Notes under the pieces: generated by a model | What the model saw: only the letters and a program-made list of their open reading frames with translations | Databases searched by the model: none | What the model was told of the DNA's origin: nothing | Position numbers and translations under genes: made by a program | Assembly (NCBI GenBank): GCA_026400535.1 | Contig: JAPLOU010000063.1 | Coordinates: 1-58,994 of the forward strand | Origin: Hyphomicrobiales bacterium | GTDB taxonomy: Bacteria > Pseudomonadota > Alphaproteobacteria > Rhizobiales > Beijerinckiaceae | Direction: 5' to 3' | Length of the DNA stretch: 58,994 nucleotides | Part shown: positions 37,916 to 44,974 of the stretch, piece by piece | How positions within the stretch are numbered: the stretch's first letter is position 1 | Layout: every line of letters starts with the position of its first letter

Positions 37916-38075
37916 CGCTTTGAGGCCGTTGGGCAGGACAAGGATTGATCCTCCGATACGATTTTAGGTCGCTTGCCGTTCATCAGACATGGACGCCTTC
38001 AATCCGGCAAGCGAGAATACAGCAACTCCGCGCGCAAGGACGGCGGGGACGAAATCTTTTTCGAGGAGATTGTCC

Positions 38076-38765
38076 ATGATCGAAGATCCGCCGCTCATCA
38101 CCATGCGCCGCCGCTTCACCCGACCCAGCCGCGCGCAGGTCGGTGCCTTGCATGGTGCCATGACAGGTCACTTGGTGGATGCGATGGGTGGGCGCGGTGG
38201 GCTGCCCTGGTCGATCAAGCCGGTCATCCCTGAGCAGGCGCATTTCTGCGGCATCGCGCTCACCAGCCACCCCGGTCCCGCCGACAATCTTGCGACTTTC
38301 GCGGCGCTCGATCTCGCCGAGCCCGGCGACGTAATCGTGGCGGCGACGGACGGATATATGGGCACGGCAGTGATCGGCGATCTGCTGCTGGGAATGATGC
38401 GGAATTGTGGCGTTGTGGCTTTCGTCACGGACGGGTGCGTGCGCGACATTCCCGGCATTCGGGGCGTCGGCCTGCCTTGTCACGCGGCCGGCGTGACGCC
38501 GAACTCGCCGGTTCGCAATCGGCCTGGAACCGTTGGCCTGCCAGTGACACTGGGAGGTGTTCCAATCGCTTCGGGTGATATCCTGGTTGGCGATCTGGAT
38601 GGCGTGGTGGTGGTTCCTTTTGCGCGTATTGATGCGGTGATCGCGGCCTTGGAGGGAGTCCGCAAGGCTGAGGTCGCGCTGGAGGACAAGGTTAAGGCCG
38701 GACTAAAAATCCCGGATTTCATCCACTCCCTTCTGGCTGGCCCTGGTGTTCGCGACGACACGTGA
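38076..38765 (+). CDS. RraA-family protein (HMG/CHA aldolase-like)
   Basis: A 229-residue protein of the RraA/4-hydroxy-4-methyl-2-oxoglutarate aldolase family. Family marks are GHLVDAMGGRGGLP, FCGIALTSHPGPADN, DVIVAATDGYMGTAVIGDLL, and the metal/substrate-binding G-x-x-x-D segment in VAFVTDGCVRDIPGI, followed by LPCHAAGVTPNSP. Aldolase members cleave 4-hydroxy-2-oxoacids; others bind RNase E. Which applies is open; the neighbouring oxidases favour a catabolic role. CGAGGAG precedes the ATG. Confidence 0.87.
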   Translation: MIEDPPLITMRRRFTRPSRAQVGALHGAMTGHLVDAMGGRGGLPWSIKPVIPEQAHFCGIALTSHPGPADNLATFAALDLAEPGDVIVAATDGYMGTAVIGDLLLGMMRNCGVVAFVTDGCVRDIPGIRGVGLPCHAAGVTPNSPVRNRPGTVGLPVTLGGVPIASGDILVGDLDGVVVVPFARIDAVIAALEGVRKAEVALEDKVKAGLKIPDFIHSLLAGPGVRDDT

Positions 38766-39063
38766 TCTATTCGCAAATGGTTCAGCCGGCGTTGATGGAA
38801 GCGACAGTTGGTGGAGTGCTCGCATGTGCCGGCAAAGAAGACGCTGGACGTTAGCAGAAAATCGATCAGGCTCTTGAGGCCTCTCCGTTCCCACGAAAGT
38901 CTAGCCCTACATATAATTGTGGCGTGGGCGCGCACATGCGGGTGGTTCGTAACGCTTCCGCCACGACGTCCCAAAGATTCATGTCGATTAAGGGCGCTCT
39001 CGTGAGCCGGGATGCAAAGTGCGCTCTCCATCACACATCGTTTCAGCCAAACGGAGGCTCTCC
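38766..39063. other. Gene-poor stretch before acyl-CoA synthetase remnant
   Basis: About 300 bases with only short, unrecognisable frames. A GGAGG sequence at the right end sits in position to have served the decayed acyl-CoA synthetase gene. This marks the start of the accessory part of the window. Confidence 0.4.
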
Positions 39064-39290
39064 GTGCAAATCACCCAAGCTCTGCACCGCGCCATGGCCC
39101 GCCAGCCCGCTGCAGTGGCGACCAAATGCTGCGCCAGACGCAATACCTTTGACCAGTTCCAGGACCGCGTTACCCGCCCGGCCGGTGGCTTGCGAAGCGT
39201 CGGGGTCCGAAAAGGGGACCGTGTCGGAATTATCTCTCAACTCCGACCGTTATGTCGCATCATTCATGGCCGTTCCCCTGATCATGACTG
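39064..39290 (+). pseudogene. Acyl-CoA synthetase, N-terminal remnant
   Basis: From a GTG at 39064 (GGAGG upstream) the frame reads ITQALHRAMARQPAAVATK, NTFDQFQDRVTRPAGGLRS and VGVRKGDRVGIIS, the N-terminus of an AMP-forming acyl-CoA ligase. Near 39230 the homology jumps frame and goes on with LNSDRYVASFMAVP, the next part of the same protein. It then ends; the other roughly 450 residues, including the AMP-binding motif, are gone. A frameshift plus loss of the rest makes it a dead fragment. Confidence 0.65.
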
Positions 39291-39774
39291 CCGCGGCAGG
39301 TCTCGCCGTTCATCGCGACAAACGCCGGCGCATCGCGCTGACGCATCGCCGCCCAAGACTGGACAGAGCCGCAAACAGTCCCGGGTCAACCCGGTTCAAC
39401 AGGATGCGCAGCGCGCTAGTTTGGGATCGTTTGATGACAGGCCAACAATCGGCGCAGAAAGGCAGGCTGTCCTAACCCCACGCAACGATCTCTTGGAAGT
39501 CGACATAGGACCCGATGCCCCCCCACGCCACCAACAGCAATCACTCCGGCAGCGGATGCGCCGCACCCGCGATCGCCAAGGTCCATGGACGCCTCTATTT
39601 GCATCCGGACCTTGAATCTGACCCACAGCGTAAATGCTACCCCGAGCGGCAACCCCAGTTCAGCACCCTGGGCTCCGGCGGAACGTCGGCTTGACCGACC
39701 CGCCATCGTATGCTCAGTGCGAGGTGCGCCCAGCGGATGGGGCACGTTCTCACTTCTCCCGTCGTCAGGCTTCC
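39291..39774. other. Gene-poor stretch before the DUF4239/TAXI operon
   Basis: Nothing with a recognisable product is seen in these 480 bases. Reading frames on both strands exist but look like chance frames of G/C-rich DNA. The operon promoter should be in its right part; no clear boxes could be assigned. Confidence 0.4.
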
Positions 39775-40584
39775 ATGATCGAGCGGATAGAGACTTTCCT
39801 GGCCCAGCTCCCAGTCGACTGGGCGCCATTGTACTTCTCCGGATTCTTCGTTGCAGTGACGTGGATCGGGATAATTGTCGTCAGGCCGCTACTGCGCCCT
39901 TGGTTCTGGCGGGAAGAGAACACGAACACCCTCGTCACGTATGCCAGCTCGGGCTTCAGCCTGTTCTACGGCCTGCTTCTCGGCCTGCTTTCCGTTGCCG
40001 CCTACCAGAGCACGAAGGACGTCAGCGACTTCGCCAACCGCGAGGCGATGACTCTGTCGACGATCTACCGCTCGAGCGACGCCTATCAGGAGCCGCTGCG
40101 CAGCGAGGTCCAGGGCATGCTGCGCGACTACACGCTCTACGTGATCAACAAGGACTGGCCAGCGCACCGCAACGGTGTCGTGCCCCGGGGCGGCGAGAAC
40201 AGGCTCGAAGTGCTGCGCTCTCAACTCCTGTCCTACAACCCCGAGACGAAGGGGCAGGACATCTTCCACGGCGAGGTGCTGCGCTCCTTCAACACGCTCA
40301 TCACCTTCCGCCAGCAACGGTTGGCCGGGGTGACGTCATCCATTCCAGGGGTGCTGTGGTACGTCGTCTTCATCGGGGCGGCCTTCAACATCCTGTTTCT
40401 GTGGATGCTCGACATCCGTCTGATGCCACTGCTCATCCTCAGCGGAATCGTGTCGTTTTTCCTCGGCGTGATGATCTTCCTGATCTTCTCGCTGGACCAT
40501 CCGCTGCAGGGGGCGGTCAACGTCGGGCCGGACGCCTACCGCGCCATCTACGAACAGGTGATGAAATGGGACGAGACGCCATGA
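39775..40584 (+). CDS. DUF4239-family membrane protein
   Basis: A 269-residue membrane protein resembling DUF4239 (bestrophin-like) proteins. Helices lie near residues 20-40 (LYFSGFFVAVTWIGIIVV), 55-75 (SGFSLFYGLLLGLLSVAAY), 190-210 (VLWYVVFIGAAFNILFLWML) and 215-235. The central soluble part has FANREAMTLSTIYRSSDAY, where an N-x-x-E helix is typical. The last codons overlap the start of the TAXI gene by ATGA, so both are co-translated. Role unknown; a channel or a partner of the binding protein is possible. Confidence 0.75.
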   Translation: MIERIETFLAQLPVDWAPLYFSGFFVAVTWIGIIVVRPLLRPWFWREENTNTLVTYASSGFSLFYGLLLGLLSVAAYQSTKDVSDFANREAMTLSTIYRSSDAYQEPLRSEVQGMLRDYTLYVINKDWPAHRNGVVPRGGENRLEVLRSQLLSYNPETKGQDIFHGEVLRSFNTLITFRQQRLAGVTSSIPGVLWYVVFIGAAFNILFLWMLDIRLMPLLILSGIVSFFLGVMIFLIFSLDHPLQGAVNVGPDAYRAIYEQVMKWDETP

Positions 40585-41579
40585 GGCGCGGGCAGCGCGT
40601 GGCTTGCGGGCTGGCCGGCGCGGCAGCGTGTGCGCTGCTCGTAATCGGCGCGCTGACAGCCTCGGCCCGGCCGTCCGCCGCCCAGGACATGACGTACTTG
40701 TCGCTGGGCACCGGCGCCGTCAACGGCGTGTACTTCCCGGCGGGCCGTGCGATCTGCCGCCTGTTCAACCGGACTGCCGCTCCGCTCACGGCGCGCTGCG
40801 GCGTCGAGTCGACCCCCGGCTCGGTCTACAACATGACCAAGCTGCGCCAGAGCGAGCTCGAATTCGCCATGGTACAATCCGACACCGCGTCCGACGCATT
40901 TGCGGGGCGCGGGCCGTTCGCCGGCCGGCCAGAGCCTTCGCTCCGCTCTGTCGCGTCGCTTCATCCCGAGTTGATCACCATCGTCGCGCGGGCGGGTTCT
41001 GGCATCGGGAGCCTCGACGATCTGCGCCTAAAGCGCCTGAACACCGGCGTTCTCGGGTCAGGCTCGCGGACCACGTGGAGCGCCCTTGAAGACGCCGCCG
41101 GCTGGTCCGTAGTCGATCGGCCAGTGCTCAGCGAGCTGAAGCCGGACGTGGCGCTCACTGCGCTCTGCAACGACCAGCTCGATGCCGTCCTGCTGCTCGT
41201 CGGCCATCCCTCTGCCGTGGTACGCAGGTCGCTCGACGCATGCGACACGCGGATCGTGCCCGTGGCGGGCGCCGCGATCGACAGGCTCGCTGCCGCCGTC
41301 CCGCATTTCCAGACCGGCACGATACCGGCCACGGCCTACGGACTACCGGCCGAGCTGCCGAGCTTTGGCGTTCGCGCCGTGCTGGTGACGACGGCCGGCA
41401 TGGGCGACGACATCGTCTACGCGATGACGAGGGCTATCCTTCGAAACATCGACGACCTGCGCCACTCCCACCCGGCTCTGGCGGGCCTTACGCCACAGCA
41501 GATGATGAAGGACGCGATTGTCGCGCCGCTTCATCCCGGCGCGCTCCGGGCATACCGGGAACTGGGCCTTACGAACTAA
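40581..41579 (+). CDS. TAXI-family TRAP transporter solute-binding protein
   Basis: A 332-residue exported binding protein. The N-terminus RRGQRVACGLAGAAACALLV is a signal peptide ending in SAAQD. TAXI signatures follow: YLSLGTGAVNGVYFPAGRAI, CGVESTPGSVYNMTKLRQSE, EFAMVQSDTA, and LNTGVLGSGSRTTWSALE. The C-terminal part includes VRAVLVTTAGM and YAMTRAILRNIDDL. TAXI proteins normally feed a fused TRAP DctQM permease, but no such gene is nearby; the overlapping upstream DUF4239 gene is its only operon partner. Confidence 0.88.
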   Translation: MRRGQRVACGLAGAAACALLVIGALTASARPSAAQDMTYLSLGTGAVNGVYFPAGRAICRLFNRTAAPLTARCGVESTPGSVYNMTKLRQSELEFAMVQSDTASDAFAGRGPFAGRPEPSLRSVASLHPELITIVARAGSGIGSLDDLRLKRLNTGVLGSGSRTTWSALEDAAGWSVVDRPVLSELKPDVALTALCNDQLDAVLLLVGHPSAVVRRSLDACDTRIVPVAGAAIDRLAAAVPHFQTGTIPATAYGLPAELPSFGVRAVLVTTAGMGDDIVYAMTRAILRNIDDLRHSHPALAGLTPQQMMKDAIVAPLHPGALRAYRELGLTN

Positions 41580-41646
41580 GCGTCGCGTCAGCGCGGCGTC
41601 CAACGATGATTCTCTGGCATGAGCCCTCGACTAACAGGCGAATTGG

Positions 41647-42309
41647 ATGGCCGACTTCGAGATCGAGACATTGGAGAACATTCGCTTCGTGCGCGCTATA
41701 TTGCGCGATGAGGCGATTCGGACCGAGGCGGGTGCTCTGTCCTACATGCGCGGCGCGGTCTCCATGTCGGCGTCTATTCCCGGCCCACTCGCCCTCTTCC
41801 GCGCCTCACTGTCCGCCGAAGCCGCCATTCGTCCGACCTTTCGGGGTACGGGCGACGTTTTTCTCGAGCCTACGCTGGGCGGCTACTATGCCTTCCAGAT
41901 CAACGAGAAGCCCTGGATCCTCGACCGCGGCGCGTACTGGGCTTCCGAGGCCAGCGTGTCCGTGGAGGTCCAACGCGAGAGAGTTATGAACGCCTTCTGG
42001 ACGGGCGCGGGCTTGATTGACTTCCATACCCGGGTCTCGGGAAGGGGTAAGGTCGTGCTGAACGCGCCAGGGCCGGTCGAGGAGATCGAGCTCGGCGACG
42101 AGGAGCTGGCAGTCGAGGGCCGCGCGGTGATCGCGCGCAGCAGCCGTGTTCGATTCTACCTCAGGCGTCCGTCGCGCGGCTACCTTTCGAGTTGGCTGTC
42201 AGGCGAGAAGCTTCTTCGCGTCTATCGCGGCCCAGGGCGGATCCTGCTGTCGAATGCGCCCTACTGGAGCGAAATGCTGCTCAAGACGACGCGGGGCCTG
42301 AAGCCCTAG
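41647..42309 (+). CDS. AIM24-family protein
   Basis: A 220-residue soluble beta-rich protein that fits the AIM24 family (COG2013-like): VRAILRDEAIRTEAGALSYMRG, then DVFLEPTLGGYYAFQINE, ILDRGAYWASEASVSVEVQ, TGAGLIDFHTRVSGRGKVVLN and GEKLLRVYRGPGRILLSN. Family members fold as a double beta-helix of trimers; no enzymatic role is established in bacteria. It stands alone, 67 bases after the TAXI gene, and is the last gene before the integrase element. Confidence 0.8.
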   Translation: MADFEIETLENIRFVRAILRDEAIRTEAGALSYMRGAVSMSASIPGPLALFRASLSAEAAIRPTFRGTGDVFLEPTLGGYYAFQINEKPWILDRGAYWASEASVSVEVQRERVMNAFWTGAGLIDFHTRVSGRGKVVLNAPGPVEEIELGDEELAVEGRAVIARSSRVRFYLRRPSRGYLSSWLSGEKLLRVYRGPGRILLSNAPYWSEMLLKTTRGLKP

Positions 42310-42871
42310 TCGCGCATCGGCTTCCGTTGGTCGGGGCGATCCCGCCGCCCGCGTTTTGGCAGAGTTGCTCTGTCAAACGGAAGCACCCGACAGGGCTTCC
42401 CAGAAACCGTTTCGGGCGCCCCGGCCATCGGCGAACAAACGCCATGGATTTGCTGTCGAAACGGCTGTTATGATAAGTGATCTGCGTTCGTACGCCCTCT
42501 CACATTTGCGGAGTCGGTCCAAGGTAAGCTCTGCGACAGTGATCGTGCTTTCCCATGTTCTGTCAGCACGGATCACTTGGATATTATTCGCCCTGGCGCT
42601 TCGTGGACCCGAACCGGTCCCATTTTCTCTATGTGGGGCTGATTGGCGGATCGATCAAAAAAGGGCCAAAAAAGACCAAGGAAATCAGAATTTATGGCGG
42701 AAGGGGTGTCCGTAGAATTATCGTTCATAGCGGTTTGCTGACGTCCGGAGTTATCTGGTATAAGTCTTGTTATACAAGGAGTTATGTTTTCCAGAGTTCA
42801 TTTGCGGTCATTGCAGTTCGCCCTAAGCCACACCATATATGTGGGACGAGGTGTGGGACGCAGGAGCGAAC
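42310..42871. other. Left flank and control region of the integrase element
   Basis: These 562 bases hold no supported gene. The left part is ordinary high-GC sequence; from about 42640 it becomes A/T-rich. A promoter-like arrangement and nested repeats lie at 42735-42785 just upstream of the integrase. The element's left attachment site should be in this interval, but I could not find its partner repeat at the right end and no tRNA gene borders it. Confidence 0.5.
42735..42785 (+). promoter_or_regulatory. Integrase promoter with overlapping inverted and direct repeats
   Basis: TTGCTG at 42735-42740 and TATAAG at 42759-42764, 18 bases apart, resemble -35 and -10 boxes. The -10 box is covered by an inverted repeat GTATAA (42758-42763) / TTATAC (42770-42775), and the whole is flanked by two exact copies of GGAGTTAT (42747-42754 and 42778-42785), 31 bases apart. 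Such an overlap suggests a repressor or integrase arm-binding site controlling the integrase gene. Confidence 0.45.
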
Positions 42872-44098
42872 GTGCCGCAGACGATCAATAAGCTTACTGC
42901 GCGACAAGTCGAGACCATAAGCGAGCCGGGCCGCTACGGCGACGGCGCCGGCCTGTATCTTCTCGTGGGTCTTAACGAGTCCAAGAAGTCGGTATTCAAG
43001 AAGTGGGTGTTCCGGTACATGCTCGCGGGCCGCCGCCGGGACATGGGTCTGGGGCCGGCAGGAAGCGGCGGCATTTCTCTAGCCCAGGCGCGTGCTGCTG
43101 CCGGTGCGGCTCGCGATCTCGTGCGCGACTGTATCGATCCTATTGACAACCGAGAGGCCGCTCTAGCGCCGCCAGCTGAACCGGTGCTCACACCGACCTT
43201 TGGCGAGATGGCGACGGCGCTCGTGGACGCGCTGTCCCCGGAGTGGCGGAATGCAAAGCACCGGCAGCAGTGGCAGAATACGCTCGCAAGTGACGCCGCC
43301 CTCCTCATGCCACGGCCGATCAGCGCGATCGATACGGTGGACGTCCTCGCCGTGCTGAAGCCCATCTGGCAAACGAAGCCAGAGACAGCGTCACGCCTTC
43401 GCGGGCGGATCGAGCGGGTCTTGAACTATGCCAAGACACTCGGTTATCGCGATGGAGAGAACCCTGCAGCGTGGCGCGGCCATCTTGCGAACGTGCTTCC
43501 TCGCCGACAGATGCTCACAAGGGGGCATCACGCAGCGCTGCCCTATGATGAGGTTCCTGCCTTCGTCGCGGTTCTGCGCAGTCGCGAGGCCGTCGCTGCC
43601 CGCGCCCTTGAGTTCACAATTCTGACCGCGGCACGATCGGGCGAGGTGTACGGCATGACCTGGGGCGAGGTCGACATCACCCGTGCGCTCTGGATCGTGC
43701 CTCCCGGCCGGATGAAGGGCGGACGGGAGCATCGCGCACCATTGTCCTCATGCGCGGTCGATCTGCTTCAGCAAATGGAGCGGCTACGTGTTCACGACGG
43801 TCGCGACTGTCCTGTGTTCCCTGGCGCACGCGGTGGACGCCCGATGTCAAACATGGCCATGGAAATGATGTTGCGCCGCCTTGGGCGTGTTGACATCACG
43901 GTGCACGGGTTCCGATCGAGCTTCCGAGACTGGGCAGGCGAGTGCACGCCCTTTCCCCGCGAGGTCGCCGAGGCTGCGCTCGCGCATCTCGTGGGCGACG
44001 CCACGGAACGCGCCTACCGCCGCGGCGACGCGCTCGAGAAGCGGCGGGAGTTGATGGAAGCCTGGGCGAGCCATGTCAGAGGGGTGCCGGCATCATGA
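42872..44098 (+). CDS. Tyrosine-type site-specific integrase
   Basis: A 408-residue phage/island integrase (P4-like, with DUF4102-type N-terminal arm-binding domain). The N-terminus is INKLTARQVETISEPGRYGDGAGLYLLV, typical of the family. The catalytic residues are Arg in AARSGEVYGMTW, His-x-x-Arg in VHGFRSSFRDWAGE, His in ALAHLVGDATERAY and Tyr in AYRRGDALEKRRELM. I chose the GTG at 42872, preceded by CAGGAG; the ATG at 42839 has no ribosome site. It defines the left end of a small mobile element and overlaps the next gene (ATGA). Confidence 0.94.
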   Translation: MPQTINKLTARQVETISEPGRYGDGAGLYLLVGLNESKKSVFKKWVFRYMLAGRRRDMGLGPAGSGGISLAQARAAAGAARDLVRDCIDPIDNREAALAPPAEPVLTPTFGEMATALVDALSPEWRNAKHRQQWQNTLASDAALLMPRPISAIDTVDVLAVLKPIWQTKPETASRLRGRIERVLNYAKTLGYRDGENPAAWRGHLANVLPRRQMLTRGHHAALPYDEVPAFVAVLRSREAVAARALEFTILTAARSGEVYGMTWGEVDITRALWIVPPGRMKGGREHRAPLSSCAVDLLQQMERLRVHDGRDCPVFPGARGGRPMSNMAMEMMLRRLGRVDITVHGFRSSFRDWAGECTPFPREVAEAALAHLVGDATERAYRRGDALEKRRELMEAWASHVRGVPAS

Positions 44099-44661
44099 AC
44101 CAGCAGACAAAGCGAGGCCGCCCACAAAAGGCGTTCTTGTCCGACCCCGACCGGTACGCCGTCGCTTTGCTTCATGCCCACATGACGCGCGTCAAGAAGA
44201 ATGGAAAGTGGCCGTCACGATGGATGGCGAGCCGCCTTGCCGCGCTCGTTGAATACGAGGTGATTAGCGACGACCCGTTGACGCATAGCCCTCCAGCAGG
44301 GCGAAGCCCCTCTGGGCGCAAGCTTCCAACGCCGAAAAGGCTATCCAAAGGGCCGATCCGCGAGATTACGCTTCAACCGATCGAAGGCATGAGAGAATAC
44401 GACTCGATCGCGAGAAGGCTGCAAGACAAGTACACGCGCTGGTCTCGTCGTGGATCTCTGGAGGCCGGGTGGCTGGACTGGATGGCGGATGCCTGGACGA
44501 TCTCCCTATATCCCAAACAGGCGCGGGGCCAGGGCCTGCCACCCGAAAAGATATGCGTCGCAGCAGCAGCACGCGCCGGAGAACTTGAGTTCGCCTTGAC
44601 GGTGCTTCTCCCACGGCTCCGTTCAGCGCTGGTGCCCTACGACCTTCGGCTATCTCGTTAG
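44095..44661 (+). CDS. Unknown protein co-translated with the integrase
   Basis: A 188-residue basic protein starting within the integrase stop (ATGA), so translated with it. It begins MNQQTKRGRPQKAFLSDPDR, with an AT-hook-like RGRP. The middle is a Ser/Pro/Lys-rich linker (SPSGRKLPTPKRLSKGP). The C-terminal part is helical (GWLDWMADAWTISLYPKQ, ARAGELEFALTVLLPRLR). No family is recognised. Its coupling suggests a DNA-binding helper of integration or excision, but that is inference only. Confidence 0.75.
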   Translation: MNQQTKRGRPQKAFLSDPDRYAVALLHAHMTRVKKNGKWPSRWMASRLAALVEYEVISDDPLTHSPPAGRSPSGRKLPTPKRLSKGPIREITLQPIEGMREYDSIARRLQDKYTRWSRRGSLEAGWLDWMADAWTISLYPKQARGQGLPPEKICVAAAARAGELEFALTVLLPRLRSALVPYDLRLSR

Positions 44662-44713
44662 TCCCAGCTATTTATTCTCCAATGCGAAGGTCGTCATGAT
44701 CTGCGTTCCTTTT

Positions 44714-44739
44714 GCCGCTCGCCACCGGTGGCGAGCGGC
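44714..44739. repeat. Perfect 26-bp palindrome upstream of the excisionase-like gene
   Basis: GCCGCTCGCCACC at 44714-44726 is followed directly by its exact reverse complement GGTGGCGAGCGGC at 44727-44739, with no spacer and no mismatch. It ends 15 bases ahead of the GTG start of the HTH gene. With no loop, it is more likely a binding site for a dimeric protein than a terminator, though RNA folding with a small loop is possible. Confidence 0.8.
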
Positions 44740-44754
44740 CTGAGGAGACGCCAC

Positions 44755-44964
44755 GTGAACAAGATTCTTTGCAGCACCCACGAAGCAGCATGCCGCCTCA
44801 GCATCGGGCGGACGAAGCTCTTTGCCCTTCTCAGGGATGGCGAGATCAAGGCGGTCCGCCTTGGCACCAAGACGATGATCCCTGCCTCCGCACTGGAAGC
44901 CTTCGCCGCGACGCTGCCCGAGCGCGAAGCCTCCTGCACCAGCCGTTGTGCCGCCAAGGGCTGA
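44755..44964 (+). CDS. Excisionase-like helix-turn-helix protein
   Basis: A 69-residue protein of the MerR-like/excisionase HTH type: STHEAACRLSIGRTKLFALLRDGEIKAVRLGTKTMIPASALEAF shows the usual winged-helix pattern (split here for length: HEAACRLSIGRTKLFALL, EIKAVRLGTKTMIPAS). The GTG start at 44755 has GAGGAG at the right distance. Such proteins act as recombination directionality factors or as replication/transfer regulators. The preceding 26-bp palindrome may be its own operator. The end overlaps the longest frame of the primase gene. Confidence 0.82.
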   Translation: MNKILCSTHEAACRLSIGRTKLFALLRDGEIKAVRLGTKTMIPASALEAFAATLPEREASCTSRCAAKG

Positions 44965-44974
44965 GTTCAAGACT

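Noticed and set aside
42600..42625. tRNA T-arm-like sequence on the minus strand as integration target
   Set aside because: GGTTCGGGTCC is present, but no matching acceptor, anticodon arm or CCA context could be built around it.
42555..42920. Open frame of 121 codons before the integrase
   Set aside because: It runs through the A/T-rich promoter and repeat region and into the integrase in another frame; no ribosome site or family match.
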